64,000 nucleotides of DNA from positions 29,533 through 93,532 of the forward strand of contig CAMVGO010000004.1 of NCBI GenBank assembly GCA_947167045.1. Direction: 5' to 3'. The notes beneath the pieces are model-generated. The model was not told the DNA's origin and made no database searches. It saw nothing but the letters and a program-made list of their open reading frames with translations. Positions 29,397 through 38,550 of this stretch are shown piece after piece. The position numbers and the translations under genes are program-made. Each line of letters opens with the position of its first letter. The stretch's first letter is position 1. The DNA is from an uncultured Clostridia bacterium. Lineage in GTDB: Bacteria; Bacillota; Clostridia; Saccharofermentanales; Saccharofermentanaceae.

Positions 29397-29981
29397 ATGG
29401 CGGACATCGATCCTATGACACTCAAGAGTATGGCTAAGCTCAAGAATGCAAATGAAGCTGACGAGCTTATACGCGGCATGAAGGAACCCGGAAACGAGAG
29501 CGAGATCAAGGGCGAATACCAGGCGCTCAAGGAAGTTGAAGAATTGAAAAAGCTCGTCGAAAAGCAGACTTATCTGCTCCACGCTTTCTGGATCATGCTC
29601 AAAGAAAAGGGCGCTACGAACGAAGAGCTCGACAAGGCTCTCAATGAGGCAATCCTCTTCTCAAAAAGGAAGGATTACAAGACAGCAAGCGTCTGCCCCA
29701 GCTGCAACAAGCCGCTTCAGTCTATGGAGAACAAGCCCTTCACATCGAAGTGCTACTATTGCGGAACTGAGATCCTCGAGAATCCTTACAGGAAATTCGA
29801 TGGGATCGATCCTTATCAGACAGGCTATCCCCAGAATGAATCTACTGCACCGGCAGGACCTTATGTTTCGGATTCGGAAGCAGACGAGCAGGAGTTCAAA
29901 TCAGCTCAGGACGTTATCAGCCAGAGCTTTGAACCTTACGATGTAACGAAGGATCTTCATTTCGACGACGAGGAGACTTGA
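29397..29981 (+). CDS. Hypothetical protein with a CX2C...CX2C zinc-ribbon-like motif
   Basis: VCPSCNKPLQSMENKPFTSKCYYCGTEI after a charged N-terminal region. Confidence 0.65.
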   Translation: MADIDPMTLKSMAKLKNANEADELIRGMKEPGNESEIKGEYQALKEVEELKKLVEKQTYLLHAFWIMLKEKGATNEELDKALNEAILFSKRKDYKTASVCPSCNKPLQSMENKPFTSKCYYCGTEILENPYRKFDGIDPYQTGYPQNESTAPAGPYVSDSEADEQEFKSAQDVISQSFEPYDVTKDLHFDDEET

Positions 29982-30005
29982 ATTTCTCCTGATTGATTGT
30001 ATAAT
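29978..30005 (+). promoter_or_regulatory. Sigma-70-type promoter upstream of tmRNA
   Basis: TTGAAT-16 bp-TATAAT, overlapping the stop codon of the preceding gene. Confidence 0.55.
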
Positions 30006-30019
30006 CACGCATAAGCTTT

Positions 30020-30061
30020 ATTGCTTCGGTCACATGTTGTCGTGACCGGAGCAATATTTTT
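30020..30061 (+). terminator. Terminator-like hairpin between the promoter and tmRNA 5' end
   Basis: ATTGCTTCGGTCAC-ATGTTGTC-GTGACCGGAGCAAT then ATTTTT. Confidence 0.65.
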
Positions 30062-30068
30062 CAGATCT

Positions 30069-30448
30069 GGGGATGTACCGGTTTCGACGGGGCTTCTGAG
30101 GTCGGGAAAGCGGGTGGAGGATCCTCGTTGTGCCTCCTTAAAAAACGGGGAATTGCAAGTAATTGCAGACAACACAGAGCTCGTAGCAGCCTAAGGCTAC
30201 CGTCCTTCCGCCTATCTTCTCGCGGGAGTGTACGTACACCGAAGACCTCGCCTGAGAGAGGTTAAGCAGGCAGTCCTACCGGTTAAGCTTTGCGCCGGAT
30301 AGCGACTTAAATCTTTATGAAGCTACAGGAACCGCAATCTGTCAGCAGATGACGCGGGAATTGGAATAATTCAAATACTGACTGCACCCGGAGATTGTCC
30401 CGGAGGAAGAGGTTTCGGACAGGAGTTCGATTCTCCTCATCTCCACCA
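30069..30448 (+). ncRNA. ssrA: tmRNA (transfer-messenger RNA)
   Basis: 5' GGGGATGTACCGGTTTCGACGGGG; 3' GGACAGGAGTTCGATTCTCCTCATCTCCACCA; GGGGAUG/CAUCUCC acceptor stem; tag frame GCA GAC AAC ACA GAG CTC GTA GCA GCC TAA = (A)DNTELVAA at 30165-30194. Confidence 0.95.
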
Positions 30449-30450
30449 AG

Positions 30451-30484
30451 AACCGCTCAACCACAAAGGTTGGGCGGTTTTATT
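30451..30484 (+). terminator. Rho-independent terminator of tmRNA
   Basis: AACCGCTCAACC-ACAAA-GGTTGGGCGGTT followed by TTATT. Confidence 0.85.
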
Positions 30485-30490
30485 ATGAAG

Positions 30491-30535
30491 AGAACCCCTG
30501 AAGTTTGACTTGCTTCGGGGGTTCTCTTCTTTTCA
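30491..30535. terminator. Second terminator hairpin between tmRNA and the convergent PASTA gene
   Basis: AGAACCCCTGAAG...CTTCGGGGGTTCT followed by CTTCTTTT. Confidence 0.75.
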
Positions 30536-30557
30536 AGCCTTTTGTTTTTTTACCGGC

Positions 30558-30956
30558 TCAGTTACCTGTTTTGGTAACGAAATCAGGCGCCTGCTCACCT
30601 GCACCGAGCAAGATAACCACATCTCCGTCATCCGCAGTAATAACTGTACCGGGAGCAGGATCAATACGGGTGATCTTGGCATTCATTTCAGGATCATAGT
30701 TGTATTGATCCCAATAGTAAGTGACATGTACATTTTTCAGACCGGATGCATCAATTTCAGCTTGGACACAGTCTACGGCCGTACTGAAATACAAGCCTCT
30801 TACATCAGGCACAGTAAAAGTTCCCGGGTTGGAAACCACTTCCGATGTTTCCTCAGTAGTTCCGTTACCGTGTAACGGCGGAAGGAACTGAGAGCACCTT
30901 GCCAACGTTAATGTTGACAGCATTGAGATTGCAATTAAAACAGCTGCGACTTTCAT
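30558..30956 (-). CDS. Secreted or lipid-anchored protein with one PASTA domain
   Basis: N-terminal signal with Cys after LTLAR; TFTVPDVRGLYFSTAVDCVQAEI...RIDPAPGTVITADDGDVVILLGAG. Confidence 0.75.
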   Translation of the reverse strand: MKVAAVLIAISMLSTLTLARCSQFLPPLHGNGTTEETSEVVSNPGTFTVPDVRGLYFSTAVDCVQAEIDASGLKNVHVTYYWDQYNYDPEMNAKITRIDPAPGTVITADDGDVVILLGAGEQAPDFVTKTGN

Positions 30957-31225
30957 ATATTATCCCCCTTGATAAAAATATAAATATATTTTACACCTTA
31001 TGGGCATTAAATAAACCTTCTCATTCTCCCCTTACATGCAGCCGGGTGTTAATGACCAATGTATAGTTTGTGAATTTACTTTGACTATCAAACTATTGCC
31101 TCATGTTTGCCTTAATCACTTCTACTGCAAAATAAATAAAGACGATATTATGACGGCAGATGAACCGGTATCACAAGTCAGACGTAAACGCCGGCAACAT
31201 CTGCTCAAAAAACGAGGTGCATACT

Positions 31226-32017
31226 ATGAATTACAAGATATATAACAACAATTCGAAGGAATGGGTCTTACTGATCCACGGACTTGGCGGAAGCATAAAC
31301 ACATGGAAATACCAGATCGAGGACCTGAACGAATATAACGTACTGGCAGTAGATCTTGAGGGACACGGCGGTTCCGCTTTCGAGAAGCGCAGACGTCTTC
31401 TTACAAGATCGGCTTCAGAGATCAACGAGATACTCGAGAGCGAGAACATCGAAAAAGTCCATGTCATCGCACTTTCGCTCGGCACACTGGTCGCAATGGA
31501 ATTCGCTTATCTCTATAAAGAAAAGGTAAAGTCCATATTACTCGCTGGATTCGTACTCAACATGGGCATAGGATACAAGTCTCTTCTGGCAATCCTCGAA
31601 GGCATCAAGTACTTCGTTCCCAAGAAGGTCTTCTACCCCGTATTTGCCAACCTCATGATGCCGCGCAAGAACCACAAGAAGTCAAGGGACATCTTCATCA
31701 GGGAATCCGTAAAGATGAAGTCAGTCGCTTTCAGGATGTGGCTCAGCGAATTGTTCAGGACTCAGTTCAAGCTGAACGAATACCTGATATCCATCGAAGA
31801 GAGCAAACTTCCGGTCATGTTCATTTCGGGCAAGCAGGATTATTTCTTCGTCAACAGTGTAAAGAGAACCCAGAAGAAGATAAACGACGCTTCACTGTAC
31901 TTCATCGAAAAATGCGGACACGTCTGCAGCATCGAAAAGCACAACGAGTTCAATTGCCTCATGATCGATTTCCTGCACGAAATAAGCAAGCGCGAATACT
32001 ATCCTTCAGCAGCCTGA
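31226..32017 (+). CDS. Alpha/beta hydrolase
   Basis: LLIHGLGGSINTWKYQIEDL, VHVIALSLGTLVAMEFA nucleophile elbow, VMFISGKQDYFF. ATG at 31226 preceded by GAGGTG. Confidence 0.85.
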   Translation: MNYKIYNNNSKEWVLLIHGLGGSINTWKYQIEDLNEYNVLAVDLEGHGGSAFEKRRRLLTRSASEINEILESENIEKVHVIALSLGTLVAMEFAYLYKEKVKSILLAGFVLNMGIGYKSLLAILEGIKYFVPKKVFYPVFANLMMPRKNHKKSRDIFIRESVKMKSVAFRMWLSELFRTQFKLNEYLISIEESKLPVMFISGKQDYFFVNSVKRTQKKINDASLYFIEKCGHVCSIEKHNEFNCLMIDFLHEISKREYYPSAA

Positions 32018-32041
32018 AGACTAAAGACATAAGAAGCCTTA

Positions 32042-33316
32042 TCAGGATTCAGAGGAAGTCTTCCCTTTAGAAAGTTTATAGAGCTCTTCGGCGGCAAGTC
32101 TCGTCTTGGCAACGATGTCCCCTTCCTTCGGGAAGCAGAAATACAGGCAGTCGTTGGTACCGATGGAGACTATGTCGCCGATCTCATACCAGTAGTAATC
32201 CGAATTGACGCTGTAGGATGCGCCCGGAGACTGCTCGTAATGAAGCTTCCCGTCACAGCCGTCGAGAACAAAGCCGTTTACATCATGATGGAGTTTTCCG
32301 CTCCCCACCATGTACAGAGCTTTGGAGTCCTTTAATATCGCTATGTCGCAGTTTACATCGAGCTTGTAAGTTCCGTCCTCTATCTCTTTCTTGATCTGTT
32401 CCCTTTCCCAGGCGAACCAGTCAGGAATATGCGTGAACTTAGGCTCAACATTGATGCCATTGAGCCTGCCTAATGTATCGAGTTCATACTCGGCCCCACA
32501 TTCCTCACACTTAAGGAGGATCCCCTTGCCTATGGTCTTTCCTTCCGTCATGCAGTGAGGACATTTATAAAGGATCCTGTTAAGACCGTCAGCCCTGAAA
32601 GGCTCGTCGATCTCTATGTTATTGTCCTGCTGCCACTTGAAATAATCGAGCGTGAATTCCCTGTCAAGGATCTCGTCTATCTGCCTTACTTTGGTATTTG
32701 CAAGTTCTTCCGGAGTAAACAGACACTTCATCACACAGGATACTTTCACGTCACGCTTTTGCAGATTGTTATAGAGCGGATCTCTCGAAAAGGCACCGTA
32801 TGTGGTGATCATGACTACAGGGTGCTTGAGTTTTTTCAGGAGAACCCCGAGTCTTCTCGGGATCCTGGTCCCCGTTCCGTCAAGCGAATAGCCGGCTTCA
32901 GGATACATAAGGACACTTGCTTTATTGACGTTTAAGGCATGGTCCATATCCGAAATAAGAGTCATGTCCGAAACGAACTTTCTCGTCGGAATGCATCCTA
33001 AGGATCTCATCAGTCCCTCTTTTCCGACCAGGGCATCAGATGTACAGACGATGCTGAAAGGACGGCCTTTAAGGACTTCAAATGCTATGGCAAGATCCGT
33101 AAAGCTGCAGTGGTTCATGAGGATCATCCACGGACCGTCGCCCGCTCTTTCCATATCCTTTTTCTCACATGTGAAGCTGACCTTCTTAAGCTCGCCGCCT
33201 AAAGCGATACGTGCTATGCCTGCAAGAAGTCCGGATGGCTTTTTTGGCTTTTTATGTTCCCAAGAAGGCAGCGCCATGACCGCTTCGTAATCCATCGTCT
33301 TTGTCTTTATCTTCAT
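32042..33316 (-). CDS. PlsC-like acyltransferase with Zn-ribbon and C-terminal domain; stand-alone paralogue of the C-terminal half of the 23010-25670 fusion
   Basis: LMNHCSFTDLA (HX4D), VLMYPEAGYSLDG, CPHC-X14-CEEC Zn-ribbon, IPDWFAWEREQIKKEIEDGTYKLD tail matching the fusion protein. Confidence 0.82.
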   Translation of the reverse strand: MKIKTKTMDYEAVMALPSWEHKKPKKPSGLLAGIARIALGGELKKVSFTCEKKDMERAGDGPWMILMNHCSFTDLAIAFEVLKGRPFSIVCTSDALVGKEGLMRSLGCIPTRKFVSDMTLISDMDHALNVNKASVLMYPEAGYSLDGTGTRIPRRLGVLLKKLKHPVVMITTYGAFSRDPLYNNLQKRDVKVSCVMKCLFTPEELANTKVRQIDEILDREFTLDYFKWQQDNNIEIDEPFRADGLNRILYKCPHCMTEGKTIGKGILLKCEECGAEYELDTLGRLNGINVEPKFTHIPDWFAWEREQIKKEIEDGTYKLDVNCDIAILKDSKALYMVGSGKLHHDVNGFVLDGCDGKLHYEQSPGASYSVNSDYYWYEIGDIVSIGTNDCLYFCFPKEGDIVAKTRLAAEELYKLSKGKTSSES

Positions 33317-33352
33317 TGATAATTCCCCTGTTTGTCTTTCATATTGAAAGGA

Positions 33353-34234
33353 TCATGCATTCTGCATTTCTTCCTCGAGTCCCAAATGCACCTGATATTG
33401 CTTATAGATGAAACTCATTAACTCTACGAAATCGCCGGTTACCAACTTTTCCATCTTCTTAAGAGCGGCAACAGCCTCCTGCCGTTTTCCGAGATGAAGA
33501 TCGAATTCAGCTTCGATGTAATACCTTGTATAAAATCTCATCGCTGCCTCTGAATCCATGGCCAGTACTTTATTAAGGTATTCCTCTGCCCGTTCATAAT
33601 TACCCAGCAGCATATAGTAATTGTAGTAGATCGCATATGTTGAAACAGTAAGCACATCATTCTTAAACTGCGAATCAAGCAAAGGCTTGGCACGTTCGAT
33701 GAGCTTTATGGCATTTTCTCTGTCGTTCAGGCCTTTGTATGTATCGATATAACAGCCGTAGTACATAAGAGCCGATGTTCCGTAGTCTATAAAGCGAACG
33801 CTCTTACCGGTGAAATCACTTTCATTAAGGAGCGAGAGAAGCTGGAGCGACTTGTCATATTCGCCTTTCATGTTGTGGTAATCCACGGTAAACAGGACAA
33901 AGTCCTTAAGATATACGGGGTCTATTTTCTCTCCGTTTTTATATGCATCTATTGCTTTTCCGGCAAGCTCGAAATACCTGTCGGTGTAACCATGCGTAAA
34001 GACCTCCCTGCGGAATTCGCTGTAGACCTTGCTGTACGGTTTGTTCTTTTCTGATATGAGCATGATCTTAAAAATGATCAGCGCAACAGGGATCGCAGCC
34101 ACAAGGATTATCACGACAGCAATAAGAAAATTGAATTTGATAAAACTGTGCACCAGCCTGGTTACGGATCCGGCAATAAGAACGGTCAGAAGATACAAAA
34201 GACCGTATGTCTTGATATAGACTTTCTTATCCAT
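33353..34234 (-). CDS. Membrane protein, two N-terminal TMs and TPR-like helical repeats
   Basis: LLYLLTVLIAGSVTRLV and FNFLIAVVIILVAAIPVALIIFKIML; NYERAEEYLNKVLAMDSEAA resembles a TPR. Confidence 0.6.
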   Translation of the reverse strand: MDKKVYIKTYGLLYLLTVLIAGSVTRLVHSFIKFNFLIAVVIILVAAIPVALIIFKIMLISEKNKPYSKVYSEFRREVFTHGYTDRYFELAGKAIDAYKNGEKIDPVYLKDFVLFTVDYHNMKGEYDKSLQLLSLLNESDFTGKSVRFIDYGTSALMYYGCYIDTYKGLNDRENAIKLIERAKPLLDSQFKNDVLTVSTYAIYYNYYMLLGNYERAEEYLNKVLAMDSEAAMRFYTRYYIEAEFDLHLGKRQEAVAALKKMEKLVTGDFVELMSFIYKQYQVHLGLEEEMQNA

Positions 34235-34248
34235 CAGTATTCCTCCAT

Positions 34249-35064
34249 TTACTTTTTCGAGGCAATGACAAGAAAATGAGGACTTATGCCCATCATGGTC
34301 TCCTCATGTTCTGTAGCCCTTATTATCGTAAGAAGGCGTTCTCTTCTACCCTCATCTTCCCATTTCGAGGCAATATCAGGCGCTATCCACGAGCACCCTT
34401 CAACGGCAACGTTTTCCATGACTTCAAAGCCCGAATCCGTTACCTCATCCCTCAGTCCGTCAATCGTATGGAAATAAGCGTCGGAGATGATGTAAGGATA
34501 CTCCCTGGGTTTGATGTGCTCACCAGTCGACATCTCGCGCTTAAGCATATCCATGTAGATGTCATCATCGATAAACGCGTTGCCGTTGCCGTATACGGAC
34601 AGCGCCCATGTAGCAGAACTGAACTTCGATATTCCCGCAGCGACCAGAATGCCGCCTTCTTTAAGGACTCGGTTCGCTTCAGATAAAGTCTTCATCCGGT
34701 CTTCTCTTGTCAGCAGATGATACAGAGGTCCCATGAGAAGCACCATGTCGGCGCTGTTGTCCGGAAGCTCCAAAGAACGTGCGTCGCCTGTTTCAGCCTT
34801 ATAGGGAACGGTCATATGCTCTTTCGCGTAATCCACGGCAACGGGCGCAAGCTCGATCAGAGTAACGTCATGCCCCTTCCCGGCCAGCCATTCGGCATAT
34901 CTGCCGATCCCGCCGCCTACGTCATAGACGGTAAGCTTTCCTTTAAGATATCTTTCTATTATCTCCTTGGATCTGTAAAACTCCACGATCCCGAGACCAC
35001 GCTCAAGACGGCCGATCTCGGCGCCGCCGTTATAAAACTCATATACGTTATCAATGCTTTCCAT
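34249..35064 (-). CDS. Class I SAM-dependent methyltransferase
   Basis: VYDVGGGIGRYAEWLAGKGHDVTLIELAPVAVDYA; LPDNSADMVLLMGPLYHLL. Confidence 0.88.
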   Translation of the reverse strand: MESIDNVYEFYNGGAEIGRLERGLGIVEFYRSKEIIERYLKGKLTVYDVGGGIGRYAEWLAGKGHDVTLIELAPVAVDYAKEHMTVPYKAETGDARSLELPDNSADMVLLMGPLYHLLTREDRMKTLSEANRVLKEGGILVAAGISKFSSATWALSVYGNGNAFIDDDIYMDMLKREMSTGEHIKPREYPYIISDAYFHTIDGLRDEVTDSGFEVMENVAVEGCSWIAPDIASKWEDEGRRERLLTIIRATEHEETMMGISPHFLVIASKK

Positions 35065-35251
35065 GGTCATCCCCCTTTCGGACAATTATACCATTACGTT
35101 ACGGCCGTTCCCGATCTCATCAGGCACTGCAAAAGAATAGGCACAACACCGCCGGTCCATGCCCTGTCGTATTGTTTGTTTTTCTTGCCGTTTCAGGACC
35201 AAAAACAGTCAATGCCTTTATTTTAGGGAATGATTTGACTAAAATACGCAC

Positions 35252-36610
35252 ATGCAAACAGGAAATGACACATCTTTCAGAAAGAAGCTCCTCTCACTGA
35301 TACTCCCGATGACGCTGCAGAACTTCGTGTTCGCGCTCGTTCCGGTATCAGATGCCATCATGCTTCTTTTTCTGTCCCAGGAATCAATGGCGGCAGTATC
35401 TTTGGCAACCCAGGTTGTCCTCGTACTGACGCTATTTGTCATGTCCATAACCGCTGGCGGTTCAATGCTCGCTGCACAGTACTGGGGCAAGGGCGACACA
35501 AGCTCCATCGAGAAAGTATTCGGTTACATGTTCACCCTGTCGCTCCCCGTCATGATAGTCTTCTTCGGCTGCGCGATGTTCATGCCCGAAGGTGTAATGA
35601 GGGTATTCACCGATGTGCCTGAACTGATCGAAAACGGCGTGCCATACATCAGGATTGCTTCTTTCTCATATGTTTTCATGACTCTGGCATCCGTATTCGA
35701 GACACTCCTCAAGAACGTCGGCTTCGTCAAGCAGTGCACCATCGCGAGCGTGGTCATAGTCTTCCTTAACATAGTACTCAACGCGGTATTTATCTTCGGC
35801 CTTCTCGGCGCTCCCGAGATGGGCATCGCCGGAGCTGCGCTCGCCACCGCCATATCAAACGGTACAGGCTTTATACTCTGTCTGATATTCAACCTGAAGC
35901 TCACCAAGTTCAGACTCAGGCTGAAGAACATATTCCACATCGACATGGATCTCCGGCAGAGATTCTCGAAATACACTCTTCCCTACCTACTGAACCAGCT
36001 CCTCTGGGGCTTCGGCTTCACCATGATCACGGTCATCATGGGACATCTGGGCACTGATGCCGCAACGGCAAACGGCATAGCGGCCATAGTAAAAGATCTC
36101 GTATCCTGTCTCTGCTTTGCAATAGCCGGCGGAAGCGTCATCGTCATAGGAAACGAACTCGGCGCCGGAAGGCTCGACACTGCGAAAGAATACGGAGACA
36201 AACTCTTAAAGATAACCATAATCTCTGGAATAATACTGGGGGTCGTCGCGGCAGCTTCGGCTCCTGTGATACTGTATTTCGTGCATCTTACCGAGACTGC
36301 GGAACACTATCTGCTGATAATGCTCCTCATGTGCAGTTATTACATTTTGGGAAGATCCATCAACTCCACACTGATAGGAGGCATCTTCTCCGCGGGCGGA
36401 GATACAAGATTCGGTTTTATCTGCGACACACTGACGATGTGGGCATTCATTGTACCTTTCGGGTACCTCTCGGCATTCGTATTCAACTGGCCGGTAATGG
36501 TGGTCTACTTTATCCTGAACCTTGATGAGATCGTAAAGATCCCGGTAGTCATACTTCACTACCGCAAATACAAATGGGTAAAGAACATCATCAACGAAGA
36601 GATGAAATAA
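35252..36610 (+). CDS. MATE family efflux transporter
   Basis: About 12 TM; LILPMTLQNFVFALVPVSDAIMLLFLSQESMAAVSLATQV; GIAGAALATAISNGTGF. Confidence 0.92.
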   Translation: MQTGNDTSFRKKLLSLILPMTLQNFVFALVPVSDAIMLLFLSQESMAAVSLATQVVLVLTLFVMSITAGGSMLAAQYWGKGDTSSIEKVFGYMFTLSLPVMIVFFGCAMFMPEGVMRVFTDVPELIENGVPYIRIASFSYVFMTLASVFETLLKNVGFVKQCTIASVVIVFLNIVLNAVFIFGLLGAPEMGIAGAALATAISNGTGFILCLIFNLKLTKFRLRLKNIFHIDMDLRQRFSKYTLPYLLNQLLWGFGFTMITVIMGHLGTDAATANGIAAIVKDLVSCLCFAIAGGSVIVIGNELGAGRLDTAKEYGDKLLKITIISGIILGVVAAASAPVILYFVHLTETAEHYLLIMLLMCSYYILGRSINSTLIGGIFSAGGDTRFGFICDTLTMWAFIVPFGYLSAFVFNWPVMVVYFILNLDEIVKIPVVILHYRKYKWVKNIINEEMK

Positions 36611-36620
36611 ACTCCGCAGA

Positions 36621-38414
36621 TTACTTTACGGGAATGCTGAAATCGGAACGTTCCTTATTGCGGCCGTACTCCGTCTTCTCAAATGACTCGTAGAGCTGGA
36701 TAATCTGGGGCTTGAGCGAGATAAAGATGCGTCCGAGGTGCGGATCGAAATGGTGACCCAGTTCCTGTCTGATGATCTCGAAAGCCTCATCATAGGACAT
36801 CGGTTCCTTGTAGTATCTGCGGCTGGCAAGAGCATCGAAAACGTCTGCCAAAGCCATTATCCTTGCCTCGAACGGGATGTTCTCGCCTCTTAACTTATCG
36901 GGATAACCCGTGCCGTTATACTTCTCGTGGTGATAGTGCGCGACATTTGCAGCTACCTTGACGAATTCCTTGTCATCAACATCGGCGAGGACCTTATTCA
37001 TGATCTGGGCGCCGTATTCTGCATGCGTCTTCATCTTCTCATATTCATCTTCGGTAAGTCCTGTCGGCTTCCTCAGGATGGCATCATCAACGGAGATCTT
37101 TCCGAGATCGTGGAGAGGTGCCGCATAGATTACTGAATCCCAGTAATTCTCGCTCATGTTGTAATCGTCCAACGTTCTCAGGTGTTCAACGAAAAGAGCC
37201 ACACACTCTGATGTCCTGTTGATGTGACCGCCGGTGGAATTGTCGCGGGATTCGATCATGGCCGCCATTCCGAGGATGGTCGACATCTGCATCGACTTGG
37301 CCCTCTTTGTCTGTCTCTCGACCTCACGCTTTAAGGACTCGCCCCTGAAACTCATGGACTCGATCATGTTATGCTGGTCCGTATCGTCGATGATCTCAAC
37401 GAGGTAGCCTGATACGTGATTCTCAAGACCGAAATGGATAAAGCTCATCTCACACTCGAGGAAACGCCTGTCGCTCGGGCTCCTGTCGTTGATGGTGATA
37501 GACTTCTTATAATTTCCCGTCGTCTTCTTTGCTTCAGAAGCTTCGGTAGCATTCTTTGTAACCCACTTCAGGAGATCCTTAAGCGCATAGTCCTTGGCGA
37601 TGATCTTCGAATCGATCCTGGCTTCCTTTATCTCCGGGAAGAACTTCTCTGCCATGGGGTTGCTTCCGACATATCTGAACTTTCTGTCAAAAACAAGATA
37701 ACCGTATGAGCTGAGCTCATCTATCTTTTCCTGAACACTCAGATTGACGTTATAGATCGTCGTTCTGGTAACGACATAATCGAGGACCAGGGAGTATACG
37801 AGGAACAGGAAAGGTATCATATCGTATTTGAGTTCGAAGAAACTCTTGCAGATGTAGATAACAACCGCACCGATCATGGAACCGGCATAAATCATCATCA
37901 CTCTGAACGAAGCATTACGCTTGCCGAGATATGTAAGTATGGTGAAGAACCCTACCAGGCCCAGCTCGACCGCCAGTACGATAAACCTGATGTAGTAGAT
38001 CGGACCGGGTTCCATTACGATCTCGGCCGGAGGGCCGCTGACCAAACGGGCCGTGGCATAATACATGGGAACCCTGTCTGTAACGATGACCGACAGGAAT
38101 ATGAATATATTCAGCGCCAGGATTATCGAAGAAAACCAGAAAGGAACCTTTGAACCCGAATAGTCAACAAGTATGTAAACAACCAGAAGAGGAAGGAATA
38201 TGCCGCCTACATAGGCCAGTGCATTTGCAAGAAGCGCTTCATGGATATTGCGCGAACATGAAAGGACATAATATCCCACATTGCTCATCATTATGCAGAC
38301 CGAGACGAGAATCTCAAGCGTGTTAGCGCCTCGCCTCGATAAGAGTACGAGCGCAAATGTAGAGATCATACTTGCCAGCATAACAACAGCCAGCACTATA
38401 GAATATGTACTCAT
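36621..38414 (-). CDS. Membrane sensor HD-GYP domain protein (7TM N-terminus)
   Basis: N-terminal multi-TM; HDLGKISVDDAILRKPTGLTEDEY and HHEKYNGTGYPDKLRGENIPFEARIMALADVFDAL. ATG at 38414 preferred. Confidence 0.9.
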   Translation of the reverse strand: MSTYSIVLAVVMLASMISTFALVLLSRRGANTLEILVSVCIMMSNVGYYVLSCSRNIHEALLANALAYVGGIFLPLLVVYILVDYSGSKVPFWFSSIILALNIFIFLSVIVTDRVPMYYATARLVSGPPAEIVMEPGPIYYIRFIVLAVELGLVGFFTILTYLGKRNASFRVMMIYAGSMIGAVVIYICKSFFELKYDMIPFLFLVYSLVLDYVVTRTTIYNVNLSVQEKIDELSSYGYLVFDRKFRYVGSNPMAEKFFPEIKEARIDSKIIAKDYALKDLLKWVTKNATEASEAKKTTGNYKKSITINDRSPSDRRFLECEMSFIHFGLENHVSGYLVEIIDDTDQHNMIESMSFRGESLKREVERQTKRAKSMQMSTILGMAAMIESRDNSTGGHINRTSECVALFVEHLRTLDDYNMSENYWDSVIYAAPLHDLGKISVDDAILRKPTGLTEDEYEKMKTHAEYGAQIMNKVLADVDDKEFVKVAANVAHYHHEKYNGTGYPDKLRGENIPFEARIMALADVFDALASRRYYKEPMSYDEAFEIIRQELGHHFDPHLGRIFISLKPQIIQLYESFEKTEYGRNKERSDFSIPVK

Positions 38415-38550
38415 GGTCACCCTGATCCAAGATATAATAAAGCACTTTACCATCAATATTTTACCGCATTTCGGTGCAAAGTGATATTATTTTTGTTAAC
38501 TATAAAAAATAAACGGTTAACCGCAGGTAAAGAAACTGGAAAGGACCTAA

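Noticed and set aside
31036-31245. 69-aa plus-strand ORF upstream of the alpha/beta hydrolase
   Set aside because: Overlaps the hydrolase start out of frame and lacks a clear SD; coding status not supportable.
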